DNA of 64,000 nucleotides from Bettongia penicillata ogilbyi (GCA_023548195.1 JAJHZJ010000221.1:1842001-1906000); one strand, 5' to 3'. Counted from the first letter of the stretch, positions 1 through 10,884 are shown. The notes: generated by a model not told the origin, from the letters alone. Translations and numbers: made by a program.

Positions 1-351
1 ACCCTGAGATTAATTTTTCTAGGAAATACTGCTTTCTCTTTTCAGTCCCTTTTATGTTAATTTCAGTAATACTCTTGCAAATGTCTAGCCTTGGTATTAT
101 TATGCAATACTTTTTTCCCTGTCACATGAAACATCTCACCTCTATATGTGTATATATTTAACTATCAACCATTTTGATGAATACTCTTGACTTTTAAATT
201 TCATGTTAATTAAAATTCTTCCTGGTCAAGACAGCCATTATTAAAATGTCTTATTCTGATACATAATGGTTTTTAGCTTGTTCAGTAAAGTTAGGCCAGT
301 AACTTATTTAACTAGTTGTCCATGAGACAAATGAAGTTATTAATGATACTT

Positions 352-545
352 AGACAGCCTGGCTTACTGAATCTAGATTGTTGGTCTTGGATTCAGGAAG
401 ACCTGGGTCCGAATTTGTTCCTGACATACTAAGCAGAACCTCTCAGTATCCAGGCATCTTTCTATAAGTTAAAAGCAGTTTCTGATCTGTAGAGGTAGGA
501 GTTTTGGCCCTGGGAATTCTCTTTACCCAGGTTCAGTCCAAAAAA
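352..545 (+). mobile_element. Marsupial tRNA-derived SINE (CORE-SINE, WSINE-like)
   Basis: Degenerate SINE body on the + strand. It has the characteristic stretch 'attcaggaagacctgggtcc' (B-box side of the tRNA-like head) followed by a tail with 'ctgatctgtagaggtagg' and 'gggaattctctttacc', the layout of marsupial CORE-SINEs. Family placement is from recall of the consensus, not a search. Confidence 0.6.
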
Positions 546-694
546 CTAGCATTTATAAAAAATTCCTCAAGACCACTTAAACTGGATACTATTTATGGTT
601 TGGAGTGTAGGTATGTAGAGCAATATTTATAGTAAATCCTGCTGTTAACTCCAAATGTTATAGATAGTATCTCAAGTCCCTTTCACTTCAGAAC

Positions 695-876
695 CAGAGG
701 ATCTTAACCTTTTTGTGTCATGGACCCCTTTTGGCAGTATGGTGAAACCTATGGAACTCTTAGAATATTTTTAAATGAATAAAATGTAATGCATAAGATT
801 GTAAAGGAAATTGATTATATTCCGATAGTTATCTAATATTTAGTAAGTTCACAGACCCCTGGTTAAGAACCTCAGC
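695..876. mobile_element. Short non-autonomous hAT-like MITE, copy 1
   Basis: About 180 bp bounded by imperfect terminal inverted repeats: CAGAGGATCTTAACC on the left and the complement of GAGGTTCTTAACCAGGG on the right. The interior ('gtcatggacccctttggcag'-like, then AT-rich with 'taaaatgtaatgcataa') matches the element at 43,840-44,111, so this is a repeat family. The CAGnGGTTCTnAACC-type ends fit Charlie/hAT MITEs. An 8-bp target duplication is not visible. Confidence 0.6.
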
Positions 877-1100
877 TCTTAAAGGATTGATATTCTCTGT
901 AGACCTCAGTTAAACATGCTTCAGACTTTATATATATTCCTTTCCTCCAGCTGTCTGCATTCCATTAACTGTCCCATAGATGGCGTCACTACAGTTTTTA
1001 CTGCTTAAGACCTTTCTTTCAAAAGGAGTTGGAGAATTGTTTCTTCTTCAGACTTTAAAATTGTAACTAGGACTAAATATGTGACTCTTCTAAAGAATGC
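876..1100. other. Unassigned AT-rich spacer
   Basis: No coding, RNA or repeat signature that I can name. It contains one pyrimidine tract followed by AG at about 940-950, but no open frame or donor follows it. Confidence 0.4.
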
Positions 1101-1104
1101 AGAC

Positions 1105-1481
1105 AAACCAGAACTTTTATTGATACACATTATAGGTGACTTCTTTTACTGAACTAGTTAGTAACCTTGTAGTGAGTACTAATTTATTCATAACAAACTC
1201 CAAATAAAGTAGAACTCTCAGATTAATATAAAATGATGATGTCTTTATATGTATATTGAGAACATGATGCAAGAATTTATGATTATAAGGTTTATACAAT
1301 TTCATAGCCTCTGAAGTATTTTTTAAATTTTGAAACAAGTTTCATTAAAAAAAAAGACTTGGGTTAATTCAATCAGTGGCTTTCATTTTTAGTTTTGTAT
1401 CTTTCATTCCCTTGAAGACTTTTTCGGGGCTTTGTTTTCTTTCATGATTCTTTTCTTTATAATGTCTATGTCTTGAATACT
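1105..1481 (-). other. Possible last exon of an unrecognised gene (minus strand)
   Basis: On the minus strand an acceptor-like AG (complement of 1482-1483) precedes a frame that runs to TGA at 1371-1369. It is very basic and Ser/Arg/His/Lys rich (YSRHRHYKEKNHERKQSPEK near its start). Two AATAAA hexamers follow on the same strand (complement of 1183-1188 and 1116-1121). An overlapping frame, stopping at complement 1404-1406, is also open for about 46 codons, so the frame is ambiguous and chance is a real possibility in AT-rich DNA. I do not recognise the protein. The segment does not resemble the neighbouring repeats. Confidence 0.2.
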
Positions 1482-1499
1482 CTGTGGGCACTTAATCAG

Positions 1500-2054
1500 A
1501 AAATACTGCAGTTTGCTTTGGCTCTCGGTAGTCCAGTATGCTAGTTATGTCTATGCCAGGATATTATTTGTGTTCTTAATTTTAAGTTTTTAGCCTACCA
1601 TTACACCTTACTTTTAATTCAAATATATAATTAAGATTAAGTGGGGGAAATTTCATTTTAAATGGGTCAAGCATTCTATTTCCTGACTAAATAATGGCCC
1701 CACCCACTTTTAGTTATATATTTCCTGTTTGATCGGAAAGAAGAATAGGTTAACAGTGTCTGTGTTCTTTGTGATCCAGATATGTAAATTATCTTTATTG
1801 TCCATGTCTTCCCTTTGGATTTACTTAGCTTAATAATTTATAAGTATGGTAGTTGGAGAAGAGTGACTACTGGTTTGGTGAAATTCAGTGATTTGTTATA
1901 TTAAAATGTTTCATGGATAAATAGTGTGTTGTTTTTTTTTTTTTTGAATACCAGTCATTGTTAAATACATCCCTTCTCAAGTACCTTCTCTTACCAAAAT
2001 CTAAACAAACAAACCAAAAAGCCTCACAAACCTAGATTTTGAGGCTGGAGCCAA
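1500..2054. other. Unassigned AT-rich spacer
   Basis: AT-rich sequence with a short poly-T run near 1930-1945. I see no gene or classifiable repeat in it. Confidence 0.4.
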
Positions 2055-2625
2055 ATATGAAGGGTGTTGAATGACAAACAGGATAAAGTTTTTTATTTTA
2101 TTTTTGTGGGAGGCACTAGAGTTTTGTGAGTAGGAGGCTTTTTCTTGTCATAATTAGACCTTTGCTTTAGGAATATTGCTTTGGTAGCTGCATGGATTGG
2201 AGAGATTTGACACAGAGACAAATTAGGAGGCCATTGTGTAGGTGAGAGGAATGAAGAGGGCTTTTGAATTAGTGTGTTGGCTACATGAGTGAAGAAAAGA
2301 GAATCAATATAAAAGATATTATTAAGGTAGAATTGACTAGGTAGGGCAACTCATTGAACATGTGGGCTGAGAGAGTGTGCAGAGTCAAGGATAGTCCAAG
2401 GTATTATGCATGTGGGTGACCAGAAGGATGAGGATGCTTTAAACAAAAAAGAGAAATTCGGAAAGGGATAGATTTATTTTGGGAGATATATAATGAATCC
2501 ACTTTTGCATATGCTGAGTTTAAAATGTCTCTGGAGTGTCCAATAGTAGACAGTTGGCTCTATGGGACTGGAACTCAAGAGAGACACCAGGGCTTGATAT
2601 ACAACTTCTTTAAGGTTTGAGAGCT
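2055..2625 (-). mobile_element. L2 LINE fragment, antisense
   Basis: The + strand carries the complement of L2 ORF2 sequence downstream of the reverse-transcriptase core. Landmarks shared with the better copies at 29 and 33 kb include 'atgctgagtttaaaatgtct', 'gtccaatagtagacagttgg' and 'gactggaactcaagagagac'. No long frame remains open. L2 is an ancient non-LTR retrotransposon inactive in therians. Confidence 0.7.
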
Positions 2626-2879
2626 TAAAACTGCACAAAAGTTTTTGGGACACCTCTTCCCCCATAAAAAAATGACATGCAAATTAACTGGGACAGAATA
2701 AAAATAATTAAAATTTATTGGCCTATACTGTAAAAGCAACTTTTATATCTTTAAAAACTATTAATACGCATTGTGTCCTATAGCAGTCATTTGTTTTATG
2801 ACTTGACATTGAGTTCACAAACTTTCGATAGGTATTCTTTAATTCTTCATCATGAAACTATACTTTAATAACATAGGCT
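2626..2879. other. Spacer, possibly the eroded 3' side of the Tc1 relic
   Basis: AT-rich with no recognisable feature. It lies just downstream, in minus-strand sense, of the transposase relic at 2880-3215 and may be its remnant. Confidence 0.3.
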
Positions 2880-3215
2880 ATTAAGTGAACAGTCCTTTTT
2901 TCTAAGTTTAGCATTGATTACAGTCCATAGGTTTCACTGGAGTTCAAATCAGGCAAGTTTCCAGGCACCATAGCATACTTAAATCAATGTCTTTGATAAA
3001 TTTCTTAACCTTTTTAGGTATTTGTCATGATGCAAGATTGTATTGTAGTATTCCATCTACATTTGGGAATTTCTATAATTCTGGAGTAATTTTGCTTCCC
3101 ACTATATCATTGTATTTATCAGAGTTCCATCATACCCTCAGTGGGAACAAGATTTCCAAGCCTCGTGCATGTAAAAAAAAATCCCCAGAGCATTTTTGGG
3201 GTAGATGTTTTACAG
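2880..3215 (-). pseudogene. Tc1/mariner-type DDE transposase relic
   Basis: Translating the minus strand with frame jumps gives a degenerate version of the C-terminal third of a Tc1/mariner transposase. A 'WGC'-like segment is followed by a 'GKLVF.EG..N...Y'-like segment (around 3170-3080), then 'VPGNLPDLNSSE' (about 2968-2933). The last matches the SPDLNPIE block that carries the final catalytic acidic residue. Stops and frameshifts are scattered throughout, so this is a dead ancient DNA transposon. Terminal inverted repeats were not identified. A pogo/Tigger relative is the alternative. Confidence 0.5.
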
Positions 3216-3229
3216 TCTGATGGAGATGC

Positions 3230-3445
3230 CCAGATCTTACAGACTGGGATATACTAATAGCTGTGGCTATCAGGAAAGGTCATATGAGAGATATATTGCT
3301 TGAACTGAACTGTGAAAAAATTCTGGAAATTCTAAGAGGAGGTAGGGGTTGGGAGGGGAGTGCGTTCAAGACATGTGGGACAAGAAAAATAAGGAGTGGC
3401 TCTCAGGCAGGGCAAAAAGGAAGGATGAAGGATGGAATGTGGGCA
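3230..3445 (-). mobile_element. L2 LINE 3' fragment, antisense
   Basis: Contains the 'gaactgaactgtg...ggaaattctaagaggagg...gcgttcaagacatgtggga' order seen at the 3' side of other antisense L2 copies in the window (24.3, 29.0 and 50.2 kb). Confidence 0.55.
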
Positions 3446-3494
3446 ACATAAAACATCGATGAAATAACTAATATCTCCTTTAAAAAAAGAGAGA

Positions 3495-3800
3495 ACTGGA
3501 TCATTGATGACTTGGAGAGAACAGTTTCAGTTGAATGCCAAATTGAGAAGCCAGGTTGTAAGGAGAGAATTGAGTAAAAGGAGAGAGGAAGTCAAGGCAA
3601 TGAGTATTGACCTCTTTTTATAAAAACTGGACTGTGAAAGGCAGCAGAGACATAAGATTATAGCTGGAGAGGATGGTAGGGTAAATTGAAGGTTTTCTAA
3701 GAATTGTGGGATACCTGAGCATATTTCTAGTAAGCAGGAAAGGAGCAAGTTGACAGGTAGAAATGGAAAATTAGGGAGAAAAGTTTTTTTATACTCAGTA
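3495..3800 (-). mobile_element. L2 LINE reverse-transcriptase fragment, antisense
   Basis: The complement of 'cttggagagaacagtttcag', 'gaagccaggttgtaaggaga' and 'tagctggagaggatggtagg' matches the L2 reverse-transcriptase region, also found in longer form at 53,020-53,330. It is disrupted by stops. Together with 3230-3445 it is probably one L2 with an internal gap. Confidence 0.65.
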
Positions 3801-4549
3801 ATGCTCCTTGCACTGGTCTTCTGAACCAGACAGGCATGGTTTTTAAGATAGAGTTTAAGTTTCAAATGCATTATATAGGAGTTATTGCTGTATATTAATT
3901 GATTTTATATGGTCAGGACTTAAAAAATTCAGTAGTCTTCAATTTAAGCACTTTAAATATCGGAACCTAATTTTGTCCCACCTCTGCTTTGCTATATGCC
4001 CATTTCCACTACTGGGACAATTGGTTTTTTAAAAATTATTGGTGGTGGTATTAATAATAACCTAAAGAGGCTCTTTATTGCACTCCTGCCACTCATCTCT
4101 TCCCCACTGCAAACCCATTCTCCACACACCTCACACAATAATTTTTTTTAAAGTATGAGACTGTCTATACCGCCAGATATCCCTATACTGTAAAGTCCTC
4201 TGGCTCCGTAGTGCCCCCTAGAAAGAAAACAAAATAAGAATTGAACCACTCTACTTTCTTTGTGAGTTATTCTTGTCCTATTCACTTCAAGCGAAAGTCT
4301 TTTTCTTTTATCTTCCTTCTATTGTTGCTTAAAGAAAAGAAAAACACAACCTTTTTTTGTGTGATCTTATCTTTTCTTGATAACCTCAGTTCATAAAGAG
4401 TTTTACAATTCCACACACGTAATTTCATAAAACCATTCTGTACTCTTACTCATTCTCTATTATCTGGCCTTCCATCTTCTGTACATTTCTTTTAAAAATC
4501 TAATGTGTTGCATCCATCCATATTAGTCTCTTCAGACAAATCTTACTTT
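3801..4549. other. Unassigned spacer
   Basis: AT-rich and pyrimidine-rich sequence with no classifiable feature. Its 3' part may belong to the degraded CR1/L3 element that becomes recognisable from 4550. Confidence 0.35.
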
Positions 4550-5040
4550 TCTACCTTATTGGAATTTTTTCCTTTTGTATCTTTAGGAATTTGATTCTTA
4601 GGTATCTCCCATCACTTTTCTGCTGATGTTGCCTGAAGTATTTTAATTTCAGTTCATGAGGTCCCACGTTCTTTTTCTGTATCCTTTGAGATGTTTCCCC
4701 AAAATCTGGAGTGTGTGTCAGATTACCACCAGATTTCCTCTCCTGTATCACAAACTTTAGGATGGAGTTGTCATTTCCCACCAAGGTTCCTGTCATTTCC
4801 ACCCAAAAAACACTTCTTTTGTTAGTAAGAATCAGTTCCATTATAGAATTACCCCTTGTTTTCTCTACCTTTTGAAGGATGAAATTATTGTTACTAAGAC
4901 AGTTCAAGAAACTATTAGCTTTTCTGCTTTAGGTTTCGAAAGAGCTCCAACAAATGTCTGGATGATTGAAATCCGTAGTCTTCATGATAATTGTGCCTCT
5001 GCCAGATTTGTTATCTGTTTCCCAAAGTGCTCATATAGTT
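4550..5040 (-). pseudogene. L3/CR1-type LINE endonuclease relic
   Basis: The minus strand encodes a degenerate apurinic-type endonuclease C-terminus. 'DFNHPDICW' (complement of 4973-4947) corresponds to the GDFN.PDI.W block of CR1-clade endonucleases. It is followed by 'MELILTNKR' (near 4840-4800) and 'TLVGNDNSILKFVI', equivalent to the family's LDL.LTN and GCSDHEM.EF blocks. About 119 codons are open from complement 4907, the rest is frameshifted. The flank to about 5,800 may be an older continuation of the same element. Confidence 0.6.
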
Positions 5041-5844
5041 TCTATGTGGAGAGAGAGAGACAGAGAGAGAGAGAACACTTCGGTAACAAAATGTTTCTTC
5101 CTGTTTTGACCTTCACCCAAATACTCTTCAGTATACTTCCTCCCTGTGGTTCGGGTATTCATCACATGAATATACCTTCTTAATGTGTAACACTATCCCA
5201 TCTGCCTGATTTTTCCAGGCCTCTTTCTTGTGAATAAGGTATTCCCATCCTTGGTCTTAGTCTAGTCACGGGTTTCATCCCACCAAGCCTAAGTGATACC
5301 TGTTATGTCAAGGTGCCACCTTTCATTAGGTTCTCTAGTTCCTCTTTGTTTACTAAACTTGGCATTTAAGTATATATACACATTTTTGTGGGAGGGGGCT
5401 TGTTACCTGTGAATTTCTGGGTATTTCAGATGTTTTCCTTCTTTCCTTGTAGCTATTCTCTCTCTAAGTTTGGGGATTTACCTAGGCAGTCTTCTCCTTT
5501 CCCTCTCCTTTGTGGTTTAAACAGACCTTGACATCTGGCAAATACATTCTTGTTATCCTTTGTCAGGTATACGCCATCTCTGTCCAGGAATTTATCAACA
5601 CTTTATGGTAAAGCAAGATCCAAAAATTCAAATCCCATTTCCAGACACTCCTTTTTTTTAGCCAGCTATTCACATTCCATTAATGTTTCTCTCCTGCAGT
5701 ATTCCTTGTCTTCAGCAGGCAGCAGTGAGGAAAATCCACCCTATGGTCTTCAGCTTCTTGCCAAAGACTGCATAATCCTTGACACAACTTTTTAGGTTCA
5801 TTTTAAGAGTTAAAAAAAATAACACTTGACATCCTGTGCTAAAT
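5041..5844. other. Unassigned, with a GA-rich simple repeat
   Basis: Contains a short (GA)n stretch at about 5052-5084, then pyrimidine-rich sequence. It may be the upstream part of the antisense CR1/L3 relic, but I cannot align it to a domain. Confidence 0.35.
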
Positions 5845-6130
5845 TCAAATATAGAGTGTCCAAAAAGTCTTAAGGCAGTTTTAAACTATATATAGTGGTC
5901 CCATATGTAATTTTTGGAATAACTAATCTACAAGTTATTATGAGAAAGTAATTTTATCAACATATATGTAGAATTTATACCTCTAAATTAGTATTGGATA
6001 TGATGGTGCATTATTTTTTCTGGTGATACTGCCATTACTCAAAACTTTTGAAATTGCCTTTACAATTTGTGGAGCATTCTTTTCAATGTCCTTAGTGTTG
6101 CTGAATCTGTTGTGGAAGGTAGTTTTGTAT
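5845..6130. mobile_element. Possible mariner-like element end
   Basis: Starts with 'gagtgtccaaaaagtcttaa', which resembles the inverted-repeat end of vertebrate mariner elements of the 'gtgtcccaaaagtctt' type. The partner repeat and transposase are not visible, so this is a weak call. Confidence 0.3.
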
Positions 6131-6449
6131 TTTGGGGGAATGGAAGGATTTATATAACTTACAGACAGTTCTAATGTATAAGATGGATGTTCAGAGAATA
6201 AAAAAATTTTTGACCGAAAAAAAGAGAGTATTTATCAAGAGATTGCTTCTCTTGTATGACTTAAGAACTCTGAAGGCCTGCTCTATCTTTTTTGAGACTG
6301 GATCTTCCCCTCTAGCCCTGGCTGCAAGAGCACTGGCTCCTGGCAGGTCAGATCACAATATTGACTGGCATAGAATCTTAGACCTGCTCGGTTTTTCCAA
6401 CCTGTCTGACCCAGTCCTTCTCAGGCTATGCTGAATCCAGGTCATGTCC
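6131..6449. other. Unassigned sequence before the sense L2
   Basis: Contains a chance 100-codon open frame (6132-6434) with no recognisable domain. Its end grades into L2 sequence. Confidence 0.35.
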
Positions 6450-6733
6450 TCTTGACTGTAGGTATCCTACAGTACTCTGTCTTGGGTTCTTTTTTCTCTC
6501 TCTATACTATTTTGCTGGGTAGTCTTATCAGTTCCCATGGAACCAATTAGCATCTCTATGCCATTAAGTAAAATCTTATTCAGCCCTAATCTCTCTGCTA
6601 ATTCATATGTTTCAAACTTGAGGTCGAGTAGACACATTCAAACATATTCAACGTGTTCAAAACTAAACTTATCTTTCTTCTTTCTTTTTAACTTTAATTA
6701 TTACTGTTGAGGCAGCACCATTGTAATGATCAT
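6450..6733 (+). mobile_element. L2 LINE reverse-transcriptase region, sense (5' half of a split copy)
   Basis: Reads in L2 sense order. 'acagtactctgtcttgggtt' is the Q-G-S-V-L-G block, 'ctatactattttgctgggta' and 'cagttcccatggaacc' follow, then 'caacgtgttcaaaactaaac' and 'gttgaggcagcaccattgta'. The continuation appears at about 7180, so one L2 was interrupted by the intervening sequence. Confidence 0.7.
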
Positions 6734-7165
6734 TTAAATGGGAAGATCTTCTCCATTCATCCATAAGCCCATGTGATCTGCTTAAATCACTGGGAAGCCT
6801 AAGTCACATGTGGTGGGAGGAGCTTGCGGAATGAGTGAAACAGGAAGGGTGGAGCAGAACTGAGAGGAAATTAGTGAAAGCATTTGGGGTGGAGGAGAGT
6901 GGATCCCTTGCTGCGCCAGGTGCAGCAAGGCTTGTGAGTATAGCTTATGGGAAGGCCAGCGGGAGCTGTGGTGAGAGGGCTTGGGAATGCCTTTGTCCCT
7001 GGCAGTGCTAATGTGTATTGACTTCTTGGCTACTATAACAGATTTGGCTTTTTCTGGTGTTGAATTTTGACTTTGTGGTGTCTGAATAAATGTTTTTCAT
7101 CTGCCTTATATATGGAAACTCTTTTATACTTTGAGATTCAGAACTATGCCAGCATATTCATAGCC
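6734..7165 (+). mobile_element. LTR-like insertion inside the L2
   Basis: About 430 bp separates two collinear L2 halves. It is GC-richer than its surroundings, has no open frame, and ends with 'ggtgtctgaataaatgtttt': an AATAAA followed by a T-rich stretch, as in a retroviral-type LTR or a 3'-processed transcript. It begins near TG and ends near CA. Exact ends, a target duplication and a second copy were not found. A solo LTR of an endogenous retrovirus is the most natural reading, a SINE-like insertion the alternative. Confidence 0.35.
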
Positions 7166-8045
7166 GTTCTCAGTGCTGTGAATATTGCCTTGGCGATAGT
7201 CATCCTCCCAGGCATCCAGGCTCCCTAAGTACGCTTCATGCAGGTGTCATCCATGACTCTGCTCTCTCTCTTTATCCAATCTATTACCAAGGCCTATCAA
7301 TTTTTACCTTTGTTAACACCTTTCACATATGCCTCCTTCTCTCCTTTGATGCTGCTATCATCCTGGTACAGGCCTTCATTACTTCGCACCTGGACTGTTG
7401 TGTAGTCTGCTTCTTGTTTTCCCTAACTCACATCTCTCCTCACTCCAGTTCATTGTCCATTCAGCTGTCAAAGTGGTCTTCCTAAAGCACAGGTCTCTCT
7501 TTCACACACACACACACACCCCTACAATAACCTCCACTGACTATCATCTCCAGGATCAAATATAAAAACCTTTTTTGCCATTCAAGGCCCTTCATAACCT
7601 AGCGGCATCCCACACACACACAAACACACAACCCCTACCTTTTCAACTTCCTTGCATATTACTTCCTTCACATACTCTTTGATTCAGTGGTACTGACCTC
7701 CTTGCTTTCCTTCCACACAACACTCCATCTCCGGATTCAGTGCATTTTCATTATCTGTCCCATGCCTAGCACTGCCCCTCCTCTTCTCTGCTTCCTGGCT
7801 TCCATCAAGTCTCAGTTAAAGTCCTACTTTATGTTAGGAACTTTTCCCAACCTTGTTTCCTAATCCTTGTGCCTTCTCTCTGAGATCACCTCTAAATTAT
7901 CTACTTTGTACATAGTTGTTTGCTCAAACTGTGAGCACCTTGAGAACAGAGACTTTGCTTTGCTATTCTGTGTATTCCCAGTGCCTTGTACATAATAGGT
8001 GCTTAATACATGCTTATTGATTGACTGATTAGGCAGCCTGGTTCC
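7166..8045 (+). mobile_element. L2 LINE 3' end, sense (3' half of a split copy)
   Basis: Collinear with L2 3' sequence: 'gccttggcgatagtcatcct', 'cacctggactgttgtgtagt', 'aaagtggtcttcctaaagca', 'ccaggatcaaatataaaaac', ending in the diagnostic tail 'gtgccttgtacataataggt gcttaataca' and short 'ttga' repeats. Two CA-rich stretches (7503-7520 and 7612-7631) lie within it. It is a relic with many frame breaks. Confidence 0.8.
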
Positions 8046-8398
8046 TGCCTTTTCATCCTGCATCTCGACAGGTCGTAGTTATTCACAGTATTGGTTTTAG
8101 ATACGCTGTAGCTCTGAGCTCTTGAGCTCAAATAATTCACTAGCCCCTGTCTCTCTAGCAAAAGGGACTGACAGCAGGCTCCACCATGGCTGGCCTGTTT
8201 AGGTGAGTTTTACTAAGTCTTGATGACCTGTGAAAAGTATCAAATTGGCATAGACTCTTTTGTCTTCCAAAAAACTTAACTTATTGATTGTAAAAGAACT
8301 CATGACTCATGTTTTATCTGAACCTAGACCTACTCTTCTTTCCTAACTCTAGTTATGTACTTAGCCGTATCCTATGTTTCTCAATTATACCTGTTCAA
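8046..8398. other. Unassigned, possible SINE remnant
   Basis: 'agcccctgtctctctagcaaaagggactgac' suggests a decayed repeat, but I cannot place it. No gene signal. Confidence 0.3.
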
Positions 8399-8570
8399 AG
8401 GATCATAGAATTCTGACCTGAAGGGGACTTTAGAGATAATCTGGTCCAGTTCCATCAATGAAGATACTGAGGATCCTGAGCAATAAAGCAGCTTGCTCAA
8501 AGTCTTATAAGTGCTAAGTAGTAAATTATTGGGGCACTCAGACTTCAAATCTGGCTCTGCTTTTCAAAAA
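8399..8570 (+). mobile_element. MIR3/THER1-like SINE
   Basis: Contains 'aaggggactttagagataat ctggtcca', 'gaagatactgaggatcctga' and 'gctcaaagtcttataagtgc' in the order of THER1/MIR3 elements, moderately diverged. Confidence 0.7.
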
Positions 8571-9143
8571 ACATTTATTTTTTTAAAGGACTTCTGATCT
8601 TGGGTGTCTCAACTTCAGAAGACAATACCCTGTTTTCCAGCATCATAAAATTTGCCACATTTTCTTGGCGGTTCTGTCATGAATCCCAGACCTTTGAACC
8701 TCCCCAACATGGAGAATGTCACTATCCCAATGAGCTCATTGGTACAAAAGCTATTGTTGGCTTCACAGGAGGGAGTCTCAGAGTTTTTTGTCACAGAGAG
8801 GTTGAGTGATGTTGCCCCTGCGCAATGGGACTGATTAAAAATCCTTGGATTGAAGCTAAACCTCTGGGTGCTTCACATTGAACCTTTTTGGTGTCCTATG
8901 CTCCGTATGCACTCTGTGCATTGTAAGAAGAGGAAGAGATGCTAAAACTCACAGAGATAATGAAATACATTAGAGGGTCTTTCTTCTCTTCAGATAGACC
9001 TATGAACCCCCTACTCCAAGTAATGTCAACCAGGAAAGTGTCTGAACATTCTGGAGTCCCACAGTCCCTGTCTTTTAGGTCTGACTTTGGGATGTTCACT
9101 TCAGAGGTATTTTAATATATTTAAGCCCTGATTTAGATAAAAG
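8571..9143. other. Unassigned sequence
   Basis: Two short overlapping + frames (8600-8809 and 8652-8834) are open, but neither has a recognisable domain, a good start context or splice borders. Possibly upstream L3 sequence too decayed to align. Confidence 0.35.
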
Positions 9144-9697
9144 CATTAGATGGCATGTTTATCAAGTTTGTAGATAACAAAAAGCTAGCACTGATAGCTA
9201 ATACACATGACGAAGTCAGGATGCAGTATCCCAACAGCTTTGAATGTGGGTGACAGGGACTGGTAGCAGTTCATCTGAAAAAAGTTTAGGGGTTTGGGTT
9301 GACTTGTAAACTCAATATGTCAGCAATGTGATATGGAACCTAAAAATGCAACAATTGAGTTGAATCAAGAGGTATTGTAGGCACAGCTTTAAAGTCAACA
9401 CCATCTTGGCACTTACAGGTCACTGAACATTTAACACAAGAGGAGGTTTACTTTGCCTTAACACAGACCCCACCATGTCTGGAAGGTACAAGGTTGGGAC
9501 CTTTTATGTCCCTAGATCAGGAAGGTGTGTCAGGGATGCTGAGACCAATCAGGTTGCATAGGAGAAGGAAGCTATGTCAAGGTCAGGGAAGTGGTATCGG
9601 GAAACTGCTGGTCTATCCACAAGAGTATGGTGTCAGGACCAGGATGTGTGAGTCCCACCATCCTGTTCCCTGGTCAGACCTCATCTGGAATATTTTG
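9144..9697 (+). mobile_element. L3/CR1 LINE, sense (5' part)
   Basis: L3/CR1 ORF2 3' sequence is clear in 9144-9380 ('atcaagtttgtagataacaa aaagcta', the FADDTKL-equivalent region, and 'aagtttaggggtttgggttg') and again from about 9660 ('ccctggtcagacctcatctg gaatatttt'). About 280 bp between these (9381-9655) does not align and is probably an insertion of unknown type, with 'caccatgtctggaaggtaca' near its start. Confidence 0.65.
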
Positions 9698-9985
9698 GCA
9701 GTTTGGTGGCACAGTGAACCTGGAGTCAGGAAGACTGGAGTTCAAGTCTTGCCTGAGACACTTAGTACTATGTGACCTCTAGGGCAAGTCACTTAACCTC
9801 TGTTTGTTTCATTTTCCTCACCTTTAAATAGGGAAAATAATAGCACCTACTACCCCACAGTTGTTGTAAGGATCAAATGATATATTTGTATAGCTCTTAA
9901 CACAATGCTAACACGTAGTAGGCACTATATAAATACTAGCTATTATTGTCGTTGTTGCTATTGTTATTATTTATTATTATATTTC
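9698..9985 (+). mobile_element. Marsupial CORE-SINE inserted in the L3
   Basis: Near-complete SINE: 'tggtggcacagtgaacctgg agtcaggaagac' head, 'gggcaagtcacttaacctct' core, 'gttgtaaggatcaaatgata' and a tail ending in (tta)-rich sequence. L3 sequence resumes immediately after at 9990. A short 'atattt' repeat at both junctions may be the target duplication. Confidence 0.8.
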
Positions 9986-10465
9986 ATTCTGTTCTAAGCA
10001 CCACATTTTAAAGAGAACATTGATAAGTTGGATAGTGTCTAGAGAAAGTTAGTAATACTAGTGATAGGACTTAAGATTCCACATGAAGATGAGCTGAAGC
10101 GACTGAGAATGTCTAGCGAGACGTCTCAATGACTCAAAGGAATTATCGGCAAATATTGAATGCGCTGTCATTTAGAAGATGGATTATATTTGTTCTACCT
10201 GGCCCCAGAAGGCAGAACAACTAGCATTGTGCAGATTTGCCAAAAGGTCTGTTTAGGCTTGATGATGTAGGAGAAAGCTTTCGAATGAAGCCATCGAAAT
10301 GTTGGACAGGCTTCTTTAGAAAGTAGTGGGTTGTCTCTGTTCCTGTTGTCTTTTTAAAAGCCTGATTGACTACTTGGAGGTATTTTATAGAGAATTCTTG
10401 TTTGTAGGTGGATGGGATTACATGATCTGTGGGGGGCCTTCCTACCCTGAAATTCTGTAATTCAG
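9986..10465 (+). mobile_element. L3/CR1 LINE 3' end, sense
   Basis: Continues the L3 at 9144: 'aagcaccacattttaaagag', 'gataagttggatagtgtcta gagaa', 'tggccccagaaggcagaaca', 'tttaggcttgatgatgtagg', and the 3' end 'ccctgaaattctgtaattc'. The tail is a degenerate microsatellite of the CR1 type. Confidence 0.75.
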
Positions 10466-10544
10466 TTCACTGTTAATGCAACTTCTCGTTTGTGGAGCAT
10501 CTACTTGTTAGCACTGTCCTAAATGTTGTAAAGGAATCCAGTCC

Positions 10545-10805
10545 AATTATGTATTTATTAAATGCCTATTTCTTATAGATTGTAGGGCATTGTATTGAAT
10601 ATTAGGGATACATACAAAGACAAAAACTGTCCTTTCACTCAAGGAACTTACATTTTCCGGGGAAGATATAATGTACACCGATAAGTAGAGTCATTTCAGG
10701 AATAAGCGAGTACTCGGGACTTTAATAGGTGAGGTGAAGCATCAGGAAAAAATACAAAGTTAACATCTGAACTAAAGCTGTGAAGGAAGCTATGGATTTT
10801 GCACA
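10545..10805 (-). mobile_element. L2 LINE 3' end, antisense
   Basis: Starts with the complement of the L2 tail ('tatttattaaatgcctattt') and continues 'tactgaatattagggatac', 'cactcaaggaacttacattt', 'aactaaagctgtgaaggaag', as in the other antisense L2 copies. Confidence 0.7.
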
Positions 10806-10884
10806 CAGTGGAGAATATTCAGGTTAGGATATAAAGGAAGAAAAACAAATTAATGTTGTTACTAAATTATATTTAACCACATTG

